From Tenacibaculum maritimum NCIMB 2154 (lineage in GTDB: Bacteria > Bacteroidota > Bacteroidia > Flavobacteriales > Flavobacteriaceae): DNA of 64,000 bases. A program made the position numbers and the translations under genes. The DNA lies in assembly GCF_900119795.1 (NCBI RefSeq), contig NZ_LT634361.1:186001-250000 (forward strand). The letters run 5' to 3'. Shown here one piece after another: positions 9,627 to 18,334 of this stretch (the first letter of the stretch is position 1; each line of letters starts with the position of its first letter). Below the pieces are notes generated by a model. That model ran no database searches, was not told the DNA's origin, and was given only the letters and a program-made list of their open reading frames with translations.

Positions 9627-10355
9627 ATGAAAATATTAAGCTACTTACTATCAGCAATTTTTGCATTTGTTTTTTTTACTTTGTTATTGATTTTTCACCC
9701 TTTACAGTGGATAGGATTGAAAGTTTTTGGCCAAAATGGACATCAAAAAGTGGTGGATGTAATGAACTGGTTCTTAATAAAATCATTGCTTATTTTAGGC
9801 GTATCTGTTCGTGTAAAAAATGAACAGGAAATACCTGAAAATAAAACAATTATTTTTATATCTAATCACCAGAGTATGTTCGATATTCCACCTATTATCT
9901 GGTATTTTAGAAAACATTTTCCAAAGTTTGTGTCTAAAAAAGAACTAGGAAGGGGTATTCCAAGTATTTCTTTTAATTTACGATATGGAGGGGCAGCTTT
10001 AATCGACCGGAAAGATGGAAAAAAGGCATTGATGGAACTCGCAGATTTTTCAAAACGTATTCATAAAAATACATGGTCTGCCGTTATATTCCCTGAAGGA
10101 ACGCGTAGTAGGAATGGGAAACCTAAGCCATTCGCTGTAAATGGTTTAAAAATGATTGTAAAGTATAATCCGGAAGCAATTATAGTTCCTTTAACAATCA
10201 ATAACTCATGGAAGGTGTTTAAGTATGGAAAATTCCCATTAGGCCTTTTTAGCCCAATAAAAATTCATACACATCAGCCAATAGAGGTAGGAACATTACC
10301 TTTTGAAGAGTTAGTAGAAAATGTAGAGAAAACAATTAAAAGATCTGTTTTCTAG
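9627..10355 (+). CDS. plsC: 1-acyl-sn-glycerol-3-phosphate acyltransferase
   Basis: Inner-membrane enzyme that acylates lysophosphatidic acid to phosphatidic acid in phospholipid synthesis. The 242-residue protein has an N-terminal membrane helix. The catalytic NHQSMFD motif (HX4D) gives His81 and Asp86, and the glycerol-phosphate-binding FPEGTRS contains Glu157. A third conserved block, IIVPLTINNSW, lies near residue 190. An acyl-ACP desaturase gene follows on the same strand, so the pair fits membrane lipid synthesis and tuning. Confidence 0.93.
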   Translation: MKILSYLLSAIFAFVFFTLLLIFHPLQWIGLKVFGQNGHQKVVDVMNWFLIKSLLILGVSVRVKNEQEIPENKTIIFISNHQSMFDIPPIIWYFRKHFPKFVSKKELGRGIPSISFNLRYGGAALIDRKDGKKALMELADFSKRIHKNTWSAVIFPEGTRSRNGKPKPFAVNGLKMIVKYNPEAIIVPLTINNSWKVFKYGKFPLGLFSPIKIHTHQPIEVGTLPFEELVENVEKTIKRSVF

Positions 10356-10476
10356 TGTATTATATAAGCCATGATATTGCGGTTACTGAAAAAAAGAAGA
10401 ACAAGAAGATGTTTTTACTAGGGTAATTTTAATTTGTAAATGGCATTCTATAAAAGAAACAAACAACAGTAAATAT

Positions 10477-11457
10477 ATGTCAATACAAAATATTCGAAAA
10501 GAAGTGATGAAAACTCTCGAGAAAAATATCGATAGTTTCGTAGATAAATTTTTGGTACCTATTGAAAAAATATGGCAACCAACAGATTTTCTTCCTAATT
10601 CACAAACAGACTCTTTTATAGATGAGGTAAAAGAAATTCAAGAAATATCTAAAGAGTTGGAAGATGATTTCTGGGTAGTATTGGTCGGAGATACGATTAC
10701 AGAAGAAGCATTACCAACTTATGAATCATGGTTACTAGATTTAGAAGGAGTAACTCAGCAGCCAGATAATGGTTGGGCAAAGTGGATACGTGCATGGACT
10801 GCAGAGGAAAACCGCCATGGAGATGTTTTGAATAAGTACCTGTATTTATCTGGAAGGGTGAATATGAGAGAGGTAGAGGTTTCAACGCAGCATTTAATAG
10901 CTGATGGATTTGATATTGGAACAGCAACAGATCCTTATAAAAATTTTATATATACAAGCTTTCAAGAACTAGCTACCTATATATCTCATAATAATGTAGC
11001 TAAAATAGCGCGAAAAAAAGGGCATAAAGCATTAGCAAAAATGTCAAAGATTATAGCGGGTGACGAAATGAGGCACCATTTAGCTTATGCTGAGTTTGTA
11101 AAAGAAATATTTAAAATAGATCCTTCTGAAATGATGCTTGCCTTTCAGCATATGATGAAACATAAAATAGTAATGCCAGCAATGCACTTAAGAGAATCAT
11201 TAGGGAGTAAAGGTAGTCTTTTTGAAGATTTTTCTGTAGTAGCGCAACGAATAGGAGTATATACAGGGTTTGACTATGTAGAGATTATTAAAAAACTTAA
11301 TAAAGCATGGGAAATAGATAAAATATCTGAATTAACTCCAGAGGCAGAAAAAGCGCGTGATTACTTGATGAAACTCCCAGATAGGATGTATCGTATAACG
11401 GAGAGAATGGTAGTACCCGATACGAAATTTAATTTCAAATGGATGATTCCGTCTTAA
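10477..11457 (+). CDS. Acyl-ACP desaturase (soluble ferritin-like di-iron enzyme)
   Basis: A 326-residue soluble desaturase of the plant stearoyl-ACP type, which introduces a cis double bond into ACP-bound fatty acid using a di-iron centre. Two carboxylate/His motifs are visible: EENRHGD (residues 110-116) and DEMRHH (196-201), the EX2H pairs of the ferritin fold. There are no membrane helices. Start at ATG 10477; an internal ATG at 10507 is possible, but the longer start keeps a typical N terminus. It follows plsC and probably adjusts membrane fluidity. Electron donor genes are not adjacent. Confidence 0.92.
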   Translation: MSIQNIRKEVMKTLEKNIDSFVDKFLVPIEKIWQPTDFLPNSQTDSFIDEVKEIQEISKELEDDFWVVLVGDTITEEALPTYESWLLDLEGVTQQPDNGWAKWIRAWTAEENRHGDVLNKYLYLSGRVNMREVEVSTQHLIADGFDIGTATDPYKNFIYTSFQELATYISHNNVAKIARKKGHKALAKMSKIIAGDEMRHHLAYAEFVKEIFKIDPSEMMLAFQHMMKHKIVMPAMHLRESLGSKGSLFEDFSVVAQRIGVYTGFDYVEIIKKLNKAWEIDKISELTPEAEKARDYLMKLPDRMYRITERMVVPDTKFNFKWMIPS

Positions 11458-11531
11458 AAAAAGCTGTTTAAAAAGAAGGTTTTTGCTGTTTTTTTATTGA
11501 AAACCTTTCTGAAGCACGAGTTAACATCTAC

Positions 11532-11565
11532 AAAACCGCAGCGTAATTTAAAAACTGCGGTTTTT
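11532..11565. terminator. Bidirectional terminator between desaturase and aminopeptidase genes
   Basis: AAAACCGCAG (11532-11541) pairs with CTGCGGTTTT (11555-11564), with T runs on both strands. A second, longer imperfect hairpin (about 11473-11515, AGAAGGTTTT with AAAACCTTTCT) lies closer to the desaturase stop. The two convergent genes can share this region. Confidence 0.75.
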
Positions 11566-11631
11566 AGCTTGTTTGTAATTTTATTTTTGATTTTACTTTT
11601 TAGTAAAATCGGAATGGAATAGACAGCTTAA

Positions 11632-12927
11632 TTATTGTTCGTTCATTAGTGTTTCTATTTCATCAGCTTCAATAGGGATGTTTCTCATTAAATTAAAAGG
11701 GGCGCCTTTTTCTTGAATGACAACGTCATCTTCTAAGCGAATTCCAAAGCCTTCTTCAGGAATGTATATACCTGGTTCTACAGTAAATACCATATTTGCT
11801 TGCATAGGTTCGTGTAGCAAACCATAATCGTGAGTATCTAGCCCCATATGGTGAGAAGTTCCATGCATGAAATATTTTTTATAAGCAGGCCAATTAGGAT
11901 CTTCATTTTGGATATCTGCTTTATCTATCAGACCTAAGCCTAGCAATTCAGAGGTCATTAATTTGCCAACTTCTATATGGTATTGAGTCCAGTCAGTACC
12001 TGGGATTAGCATTTTAGTAGCTTCGTCTTTTACTCGGTTAACTGCATTGTAAACTTGCTTTTGCCTATCAGAAAAACGACCAGAAACAGGAATTGTGCGT
12101 GTCATATCTGATGAATAATTAGCGTACTCAGCTCCCACATCTAATAAAATTAAATCGCCTGCTTTACATTGTTGATTGTTTTCGATATAATGAAGTACGT
12201 TTGCATTATTACCAGAGGCGATGATAGGGGTATAAGCGAATTTTTTTGAACGGTTTCTTAAAAATTCATGCATAAATTCAGCTTCAATTTCAAATTCCCA
12301 AACATTAGGTTTTACAAAGTTTAAGATTCTACGAAATCCTTTTTCAGTGATATTACAGGCTTGTTGGATTAGCTCAATTTCAATTGGACTTTTAACAGAA
12401 CGTAAACGCTGAAGAATAGGGTTGCTTTTTGCCACGGAATGGGCAGGGTATTTAGCTACTAACCATTTTGTAAAGCGATCTTCTCTAGTTTGTGTTTCCA
12501 CATTAGCACGGTAATGTTCGTTGGTGTTGATGTAAATAGTATCTGCAAGAGCCATCATCTCAGCAAATACCTTTTCCAGATCGCTTAGCCAAAAAACGGT
12601 TTTAATACCGCTTGTTTCAAAAGCTTTTTCTTTAGTTAATTTTTCACCTTCCCAAATAGCGATATGTTCATTCGTTTCTTTTAAAAATAATACTTCTCGG
12701 TACTGTTTTTTAGGACAATCAGGAAATAAAACTAAAATACTTTCTTCTTGATCTACACCAGATAGGTAAAAAATATCCCTATGCTGCTCAAAAGGCATTG
12801 TGCTATCTGCACTGATAGGGTAAATATCATTTGAATTAAAAACTGCTAAACTATTTGCTTTCATTTTTGCAGTAAAATTCTTGCGATTTTCTATAAACAA
12901 CTTGTTATTTATTGGATGGTACTTCAT
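11632..12927 (-). CDS. pepP: Aminopeptidase P family protein (Xaa-Pro aminopeptidase)
   Basis: Cytosolic M24B metallopeptidase removing N-terminal residues before proline. The 431-residue protein has the aminopeptidase P N-terminal domain (about 1-140) followed by the pita-bread fold. Metal ligands are recognisable in order: LLDVGAEYANYSSDMTRT (two Asp), GTSHHMGLDTHD (His), VFTVEPGIYI (Glu) and GIRLEDDVVI (Glu). It has no signal peptide. It is followed downstream on the minus strand by the shared terminator region, and a DEAD-box helicase gene lies upstream in the same orientation, 93 bases away. Confidence 0.95.
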   Translation of the reverse strand: MKYHPINNKLFIENRKNFTAKMKANSLAVFNSNDIYPISADSTMPFEQHRDIFYLSGVDQEESILVLFPDCPKKQYREVLFLKETNEHIAIWEGEKLTKEKAFETSGIKTVFWLSDLEKVFAEMMALADTIYINTNEHYRANVETQTREDRFTKWLVAKYPAHSVAKSNPILQRLRSVKSPIEIELIQQACNITEKGFRRILNFVKPNVWEFEIEAEFMHEFLRNRSKKFAYTPIIASGNNANVLHYIENNQQCKAGDLILLDVGAEYANYSSDMTRTIPVSGRFSDRQKQVYNAVNRVKDEATKMLIPGTDWTQYHIEVGKLMTSELLGLGLIDKADIQNEDPNWPAYKKYFMHGTSHHMGLDTHDYGLLHEPMQANMVFTVEPGIYIPEEGFGIRLEDDVVIQEKGAPFNLMRNIPIEADEIETLMNEQ

Positions 12928-13020
12928 GTTTAATTTATAGTTTAATATGTTGAATTCGGATTGTTTTTCTTGAAATTTTTGGTGTGTTTATTGCTGTTGT
13001 TCCATTTCTTCTTGGAGCTA

Positions 13021-14316
13021 TTACTTTTCTTTCTTTTTAGGAAAAGGTGTGTCTTCTTGCCTAGATTTTTTTGTAGGCTTGGTTGTGCTTTTAGTGGCTC
13101 TTTTAGGAGAAGAATTGCTTTTTGAGTTGTTATGTTTTTTAGCTTTGAAGCTTTTTTCTTTAGGAATCTTTTTAGTTTCTAATTCATTGATATCGAAGTT
13201 TTTTAATTTGCTTATATCTAATTTTTTACCTAGTAGTTTTTCAATATTTTTAGCATATTCTAGTTCTTCGTCAGAAACTAAAGAAATAGCCTCTCCGCTA
13301 GCGCCAGCTCTTCCTGTTCTTCCTATTCGGTGTACATAATCTTCAGCTATATTAGGTAGTTCATAATTAATAACGTGAGGTAGTAAAGGAATGTCTAAAC
13401 CACGTGCTGCAATATCAGTGGCTACCAATACGCGAATGCTATTTTCTTTAAAGCCTTTCAAGGCTTTTGTTCTAGCTCCTTGACTTTTATTTCCATGTAT
13501 TGCAGCAGCGGAAATATTTTTTTTAAGAAGCTTTTCTGTGAGTTTATTAGCACCATGCTTTGTTCTTGTAAAAATTAAAACTTGGTTCCAATTCCCCTCA
13601 GAGATAAGTTGTGATACCATGGCTGCTTTCTTACTTTTAGGAACTCTATAAATTTTTTGAATTACCATTTCGGCAGCGGTGTTTTCAGGAGCAGCTTCAA
13701 CAAGTACAGGGGCCTTTAAAATGCTTTTTGCTAATTCTTTAATTTCTTTAGAAAAGGTAGCAGAGAATAATAGATTTTGTCGCTTTTTAGGTAAGAAATT
13801 GATGACTTTTTTTATATCTCTAATAAATCCCATGTCTAGCATTCTATCGGCTTCATCCAAAATTAAAATATCAACTCTTTTGAGTGATAGTGCCTTTTGA
13901 TTATGTAAATCGATTAACCTTCCAGGGGTGGCTACTAATATATCTATCCCTCCTTTTAAAGTAGCTATTTGAGACTTAGGCTTTACGCCTCCAAATATTG
14001 CAGTAGATTTGATGTTAAGATATTTACTATAGTCTCTGACATTATCATAAATTTGAGCAGCTAATTCTCTAGTAGGTGTTAAAATTAAGGCTTTTATAGG
14101 CCTATATTTAGGGTTTTTAGTTTCAGTTATGATTTGTAATATTGGCAAAGTAAAGCCAGCAGTTTTGCCCGTTCCTGTTTGCGCGGAAGCTAATACGTCT
14201 TTTCTATCTAATATTATTGGAATTGCTTTTCCTTGTATCGGAGATGGAGTTGTATATCCTTTTTCTTTAACTGCTTTTAGTAGCTCTTCTGTTAAGCCTA
14301 ATGATTTGAACGTCAT
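13021..14316 (-). CDS. rhlE: DEAD-box ATP-dependent RNA helicase, RhlE-like
   Basis: A 431-residue RNA helicase involved in RNA remodelling, probably ribosome assembly or decay. All core motifs are present in order: the Q motif ([12 protein letters not shown]), AQTGTGKT (Walker A), PTRELA, TPGRL, DEAD, SAT, ARGLD and [10 protein letters not shown]. The last 60 residues are rich in Lys, Ser and Thr, a basic tail typical of RhlE-type enzymes. A -7-like TACCTTTG on the minus strand lies 47-55 bases before the start. The subfamily name rests on the tail and overall resemblance. Confidence 0.93.
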   Translation of the reverse strand: MTFKSLGLTEELLKAVKEKGYTTPSPIQGKAIPIILDRKDVLASAQTGTGKTAGFTLPILQIITETKNPKYRPIKALILTPTRELAAQIYDNVRDYSKYLNIKSTAIFGGVKPKSQIATLKGGIDILVATPGRLIDLHNQKALSLKRVDILILDEADRMLDMGFIRDIKKVINFLPKKRQNLLFSATFSKEIKELAKSILKAPVLVEAAPENTAAEMVIQKIYRVPKSKKAAMVSQLISEGNWNQVLIFTRTKHGANKLTEKLLKKNISAAAIHGNKSQGARTKALKGFKENSIRVLVATDIAARGLDIPLLPHVINYELPNIAEDYVHRIGRTGRAGASGEAISLVSDEELEYAKNIEKLLGKKLDISKLKNFDINELETKKIPKEKSFKAKKHNNSKSNSSPKRATKSTTKPTKKSRQEDTPFPKKKEK

Positions 14317-14363
14317 ATATGTTTTTTAAGAAATAAGTTAAAATTTCTATTTCTATTAAGATA

Positions 14364-14371
14364 CAAAGGTA
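14364..14371 (-). promoter_or_regulatory. Candidate -7 promoter element for the RNA helicase gene
   Basis: The minus strand reads TACCTTTG, an exact TAnnTTTG match, about 50 bases before the ATG at 14316. I see no clear -33 TTG. Confidence 0.4.
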
Positions 14372-14431
14372 CGGCTATTTCTACTTAAGAAACGTTTTCT
14401 AAGGGAAATTCAAAATGATGCATTAAATTAA

Positions 14432-14472
14432 AAAGAACAAAGAGTACGTTTTTAGCATACTCTTTGTTCTTT
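14432..14472 (-). terminator. Strong terminator after dsbD
   Basis: A 15-bp perfect stem (14432-14446 with 14458-14472, AAAGAACAAAGAGTA arm) with an 11-base loop begins two bases after the dsbD stop codon on the minus strand. Confidence 0.88.
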
Positions 14473-14474
14473 CA

Positions 14475-16445
14475 TTATTTAAAATTGGATATTCCTTTTT
14501 GTAACCAGGAATAATATTCATTTGCATCTGGCATATAGCCTACGGGAGTAGTTATATTTTCTTCGTTATGATTTATTAGTACGTAAAATGGTTGTGAATT
14601 TGCTTTGTATTTGATAGCTTGGAATTCGCTCCATTTCTGTCCAATATATTTTAGTTTTTTACCAGGTCTTAATTTTGAATCTGTAATTTCATTTTCTTTT
14701 AAAGGACGTTTGTCATCTACATATAAAGAAATGAGAACTACATCGTTTTTAAGAATATTTAAAACATTGGGTTGGACCCAAACATTTTGCTCCATTTTAC
14801 GGCAATTGACACATGCATGCCCTGTAAAATCAATTAATATAGGTTTTCCTACTTTTTTAGCATAGGTAATTCCTTTGTCATAATCGTTAAAAGCAATAAT
14901 ATCATGAGGAGGCATTAAGTGAGCTCCTTCAGGAATTTTTTCTTGATGTTTTTCTGATTTTTCATGAGTATTAGAAATGTTTACATTATTACTTAATTTA
15001 GAATACCCAACTCCATAAGGAGCTTCGCTATAGTGTTGTGGAGGAGGAAATGCACTTATTAAATTTAAAGGAGCTCCCCATAATCCTGGGATCATATATA
15101 TAGTGAATGATAATGTTACGAGTCCCAAGCTTAATCTTCCTACAGAAATATGACTTAAAGGACTGTCATGTGGCAATTGAATTTTTCCAAACAGATAAAA
15201 AGAAAGTACCCCAAAAATGGCAATCCAAATAGCAATGAATACTTCTCTCTCTAGCCAATGTAATTGCAATACTAAATCAGCATTTGATAAAAATTTAAAA
15301 GCTAAAGCCAGTTCTAAAAAACCTAGTACTACTTTTACTGTATTGAGCCACCCTCCTGATTTGGGAAGAGAGTTTAGCCAGCCAGGGAAAGCCGCAAATA
15401 AAGCAAAAGGAATGGCAATTGCTAGTGAAAATCCAAGCATTCCTATCACAGGAGCAAATCCGCCTTTCGAAGCAGCTTCAACTAATAAAGTTCCAACAAT
15501 AGGACCTGTACAAGAAAAAGAAACAATGGCCAAAGCGAGTGCCATAAAAAACATACCAATTAGACCACCTCGATCAGCTTGAGAATCTACTTTCGTAGCC
15601 CATGAACTAGGTAATGTAATTTCGAAAGCTCCTAAGAAAGAAATAGCAAAAATAAGTAGTAGCAAGAAGAAGATAAGATTAAACCAAACATTTGTAGATA
15701 AGGCATTTAAAGCGTCTGCTCCAAATATGGCAGTGACTACAGAGCCCAAAAGCACATAAATAGCGATAATCGATATTCCGTAAATAATAGCATTTTTAAT
15801 TCCGATGGCTTTGTTTTTACTTTGCTTGGTGAAAAAACTTACAGTCATAGGAATCATAGGGAAGACACAAGGTGTTAATAATGCTGCAAATCCAGATAAG
15901 AACGCTAATAAAAAGATACTTAGGACTCCTTTATCTTTATAGGTGTTTTTTGAGGTTGTTGCTTTAGTTTCTAGTTCTTTTTTTTTTACAGGGATGCTTA
16001 AAGTAAGGTCAAAAACCAAATCTTCATAGGAAGGAGGGAGGCAACTTACATTATTGCAGGCTAAAAACTCTACCTCTCCAGTTATTTTTTGAGAGCTATC
16101 CTTTACTTTTATACGTTGTTTAAAAATGGCTTTATTTTCGAAATATTTTATTTTTTTATTAAAAACAGGATCGTGAACTACGTGTCCTTTTCCTTCGCTA
16201 GTATTACCTACTAATTCAAAAGGATTATTTTTTTTAAAAGTGAAAATAGTTCCAATAGGTAAATCTTTAGGAACATTTTGTGAGTACAAATGCCACCCTT
16301 TTTCAATAGTTGATTTGATAACTAGATTATACTCAGTTTTCGAAATTTTTTCAACTGAAGTACTCCATTTTACAGGGGTGTGAATTTGTGATACAGCAAA
16401 AAAGCTTGTCAATAAAAAGCTTAAAAAGAATAGTTTATTTTTCAT
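14475..16445 (-). CDS. dsbD: Thiol:disulfide interchange protein DsbD-like (protein-disulfide reductase)
   Basis: A 656-residue inner-membrane protein that carries electrons from cytosolic thioredoxin to periplasmic substrates. It has a signal peptide (to about SQI), an N-terminal periplasmic domain with a Cys pair ([11 protein letters not shown]), and a DsbD membrane domain of eight or so helices with [10 protein letters not shown] and [11 protein letters not shown] Cys motifs. A C-terminal thioredoxin domain has [10 protein letters not shown] (Cys545, Cys548). Three thiol centres are therefore intact. It is monocistronic, with a strong terminator immediately after and a candidate -7 element upstream. 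Confidence 0.94.
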   Translation of the reverse strand: MKNKLFFLSFLLTSFFAVSQIHTPVKWSTSVEKISKTEYNLVIKSTIEKGWHLYSQNVPKDLPIGTIFTFKKNNPFELVGNTSEGKGHVVHDPVFNKKIKYFENKAIFKQRIKVKDSSQKITGEVEFLACNNVSCLPPSYEDLVFDLTLSIPVKKKELETKATTSKNTYKDKGVLSIFLLAFLSGFAALLTPCVFPMIPMTVSFFTKQSKNKAIGIKNAIIYGISIIAIYVLLGSVVTAIFGADALNALSTNVWFNLIFFLLLLIFAISFLGAFEITLPSSWATKVDSQADRGGLIGMFFMALALAIVSFSCTGPIVGTLLVEAASKGGFAPVIGMLGFSLAIAIPFALFAAFPGWLNSLPKSGGWLNTVKVVLGFLELALAFKFLSNADLVLQLHWLEREVFIAIWIAIFGVLSFYLFGKIQLPHDSPLSHISVGRLSLGLVTLSFTIYMIPGLWGAPLNLISAFPPPQHYSEAPYGVGYSKLSNNVNISNTHEKSEKHQEKIPEGAHLMPPHDIIAFNDYDKGITYAKKVGKPILIDFTGHACVNCRKMEQNVWVQPNVLNILKNDVVLISLYVDDKRPLKENEITDSKLRPGKKLKYIGQKWSEFQAIKYKANSQPFYVLINHNEENITTPVGYMPDANEYYSWLQKGISNFK

Positions 16446-16476
16446 CTAAAGGATTCTATTATTAATAAATAAAGTC

Positions 16477-16484
16477 CAAATATA
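16477..16484 (-). promoter_or_regulatory. Candidate -7 promoter element for dsbD
   Basis: The minus strand reads TATATTTG, an exact TAnnTTTG match about 32 bases before the dsbD ATG. No obvious -33 TTG. Confidence 0.4.
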
Positions 16485-16609
16485 TTATTTTAATTGAGGA
16501 TATGATGTTAACATAAAAGTTAAATAGAACAATTAGTTCTTGTTTACGACGACGCAGAGACAATACAAAAGGAAATGGCTTTTTTTAGAACAAATGTATC
16601 ACTTTTGAA

Positions 16610-16617
16610 TACCTTTG
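16610..16617 (+). promoter_or_regulatory. -7 promoter element of folB
   Basis: TACCTTTG ends five bases before the ATG at 16623, so transcription would start at or near the start codon. The element overlaps the longer open frame that begins at 16575, which argues against that earlier start. Confidence 0.5.
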
Positions 16618-16622
16618 CAATT

Positions 16623-16985
16623 ATGGGAACTATAAAAGTAAATAACATAAAACTATATGCTTATCATGGCTGTTTGGATGAAGAAGCTAAAATTGGTAGT
16701 GAATATAGAGTTGATCTTAAGGTAAACGCAAATTTACAGAAGTCATCAGAAACAGACGATTTAGCTGATACGGTAGATTATGTGCATTTGAACCATATTG
16801 TGAAAGAAGAAATGGCTATTAGATCCAAGTTGCTAGAGGAGGTAGCAGCAAGAATTTTAGTTCGAATTCTTAAAGAAATACAACTGGTAAAAAAGGTACG
16901 CATAAGCGTAGCAAAAATAAACCCACCAATAGGAGGAAATGTAGAGGAAGTAGCAATTGTTTTAAGAAAAAAACGAAAAGATTAA
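16623..16985 (+). CDS. folB: Dihydroneopterin aldolase
   Basis: Folate pathway enzyme splitting dihydroneopterin into 6-hydroxymethyl-dihydropterin and glycolaldehyde. The 120-residue length fits FolB. It has the N-terminal IKVNNIKLYAYHGCLDEEAK (family LxLxaxHG..xxE) and, at the C terminus, KVRISVAKINPPIGGNVEEV with the catalytic Lys region. I chose the ATG at 16623 over 16575: residues added by the longer frame do not fit the family and overlap a -7 element. The very short leader suggests leaderless or near-leaderless mRNA. tRNA genes follow. Confidence 0.93.
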   Translation: MGTIKVNNIKLYAYHGCLDEEAKIGSEYRVDLKVNANLQKSSETDDLADTVDYVHLNHIVKEEMAIRSKLLEEVAARILVRILKEIQLVKKVRISVAKINPPIGGNVEEVAIVLRKKRKD

Positions 16986-16993
16986 AAAAAGGC

Positions 16994-17023
16994 TTGCTAG
17001 ATGTATAAAAAGTTGTAAATTTG
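16994..17023 (+). promoter_or_regulatory. Promoter of the tRNA-Cys/tRNA-Asn unit
   Basis: TTG (16994-16996), 19 bases, then TAAATTTG (17016-17023): both parts of the Bacteroidota -33/-7 consensus at the usual spacing. The tRNA-Cys gene starts 14 bases later. Confidence 0.7.
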
Positions 17024-17037
17024 CAGTCCTTGAATTA

Positions 17038-17108
17038 GGTGTCGTGGCCGAGTGGCTAGGCAGTGGTCTGCAACACCATCTACAGCGGTTCGAATCCGCT
17101 CGACACCT
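17038..17108 (+). tRNA. tRNA-Cys (GCA)
   Basis: A 71-nt cloverleaf. Acceptor GGTGTCG (17038-17044) pairs with CGACACC (17101-17107), discriminator T. The anticodon loop CTGCAAC carries GCA between TGGT and ACCA arms, and the T arm is AGCGG-TTCGAAT-CCGCT. CCA is not encoded. Confidence 0.96.
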
Positions 17109-17180
17109 CAAGATTCTTTACCATATCAATAGTAAAGAAGTTTATAAAAACTAGGAAAAGAAGTTTACTTCTGTCCAAAC

Positions 17181-17254
17181 TCCTCCTTAGCTCAGTTGGT
17201 TAGAGCATCTGACTGTTAATCAGAGGGTCCTTGGTTCGAGTCCAAGAGGGGGAG
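17181..17254 (+). tRNA. tRNA-Asn (GTT)
   Basis: A 74-nt cloverleaf. Acceptor TCCTCCT pairs with AGGGGGA (17247-17253, one wobble), discriminator G. The anticodon stem is TCTGA/TCAGA around CTGTTAA (GTT), and the T arm is CTTGG-TTCGAGT-CCAAG. CCA is not encoded. It is likely co-transcribed with tRNA-Cys, 72 bases upstream. Confidence 0.96.
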
Positions 17255-17255
17255 C

Positions 17256-17301
17256 AAAATTAAGATCGTATGAAGATTAATCTTCATACGATCTTAATTT
17301 T
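17256..17301 (+). terminator. Long perfect palindrome/terminator after the tRNA genes
   Basis: A 46-base perfect palindrome (23-base arms centred between 17278 and 17279) starts two bases after the tRNA-Asn discriminator and is followed by Ts. As RNA it would fold into one long uninterrupted hairpin ending the tRNA transcript. Confidence 0.85.
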
Positions 17302-17479
17302 TTTATAGAAAACAGATTGTTTTGAGCGTTGTAAGATTGAGTTTTCTTTTTTTTTAGTTTTTCTAAAAACGAGCTGACTAAAAAAAGCAAGGTATGTAAT
17401 TGGTAAAGATGGAAGTATGATAAAACCTTTTGTATTCTTTAACAAAAAATATCATTAAAATTCTGCATCTTTGTAAACT

Positions 17480-18325
17480 ATGAGAATTTATCCAATAGAA
17501 ACAGGTAATTTAAAATTAGATGGAGGCGCTATGTTTGGTGTCGTTCCTAAGTCTATTTGGCAAAAAACAAATCCGGCTGATAATAATAATATGATCGATC
17601 TGGGCATGCGTAGTATGCTTATCGAAGATGAGGATCGCTTGATCTTAGTTGATACAGGAATGGGATCAAAACAATCGGATAAGTTTTTTGGGTACTATTA
17701 TTTATTTGGTAATTTCTCGCTTGACAGTTCTTTAGCAAAGTATGGCTTTCACAGAGATGATATAACAGATGTTTTTTTAACTCACTTGCATTTTGATCAT
17801 TGTGGAGGAGCTATACAATGGAATAAAGAAAGAACAGGTTATGAACCTGCCTTTAAAAATGCTAAATTTTGGTCAAATGAGCGTCATTGGGATTGGGCAG
17901 TAGCTCCGAACCCTAGAGAAAAAGCTTCTTTTTTAAAAGAAAATATTTTGCCTATTGAAGAAAGTGGTCAATTGAATTTTATTCATCGAAATGCAAAAGA
18001 TCAAATAGGTTTTGACGTACTTTTTATGGATGGTCATACAGAAAAACAAATGTTGCCAAAAATTAAGTACAAAGAAAAAACTATTGTTTTTATGGCAGAT
18101 TTGTTACCAACAATAGGGCATATTCCACTTCCTTATGTTATGGGATATGACACTCGTCCATTATTAACAATTAAAGAAAAATCCGATTTTTTAAACGAAG
18201 CTGCAACTAACGGGTATTATTTATTTCTTGAGCATGATGCTCATAATGAATTATGCACTGTAAAACATACCGAAAAAGGAGTTCGTTTAGAGGAAAACTA
18301 TAAATTTACAGATATTTTTAATTAA
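17480..18325 (+). CDS. MBL-fold metallo-hydrolase
   Basis: A 281-residue cytosolic metallo-beta-lactamase-fold protein. The zinc motif HLHFDH gives His102, His104, Asp106 and His107. Downstream ligands are likely MDGHTEKQM (His), MADLLPTIGH (Asp) and EHDAH (His). The arrangement resembles quorum-quenching lactonases and other small-molecule hydrolases, but the substrate cannot be read from sequence. Start at ATG 17480, where a near-consensus CATCTTTG lies seven bases upstream. An S8 protease gene begins ten bases after the stop, so co-transcription is likely. Confidence 0.88.
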   Translation: MRIYPIETGNLKLDGGAMFGVVPKSIWQKTNPADNNNMIDLGMRSMLIEDEDRLILVDTGMGSKQSDKFFGYYYLFGNFSLDSSLAKYGFHRDDITDVFLTHLHFDHCGGAIQWNKERTGYEPAFKNAKFWSNERHWDWAVAPNPREKASFLKENILPIEESGQLNFIHRNAKDQIGFDVLFMDGHTEKQMLPKIKYKEKTIVFMADLLPTIGHIPLPYVMGYDTRPLLTIKEKSDFLNEAATNGYYLFLEHDAHNELCTVKHTEKGVRLEENYKFTDIFN

Positions 18326-18334
18326 AATTAAATT

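Noticed and set aside
13049-13339. 96-residue plus-strand frame within the RNA helicase gene
   Set aside because: It is antisense to the conserved helicase C-terminal region, has hydrophobic low-complexity composition from the complement of Lys codons, and lacks any recognisable motif.
15217-15582. 121-residue plus-strand frame inside dsbD
   Set aside because: It is the complement of the DsbD membrane domain, where reading-frame openness is a by-product of codon bias.
17038-17301. Integration hot spot at the tRNA genes
   Set aside because: Flanking genes are ordinary housekeeping genes, and no integrase or duplicated tRNA end is visible.
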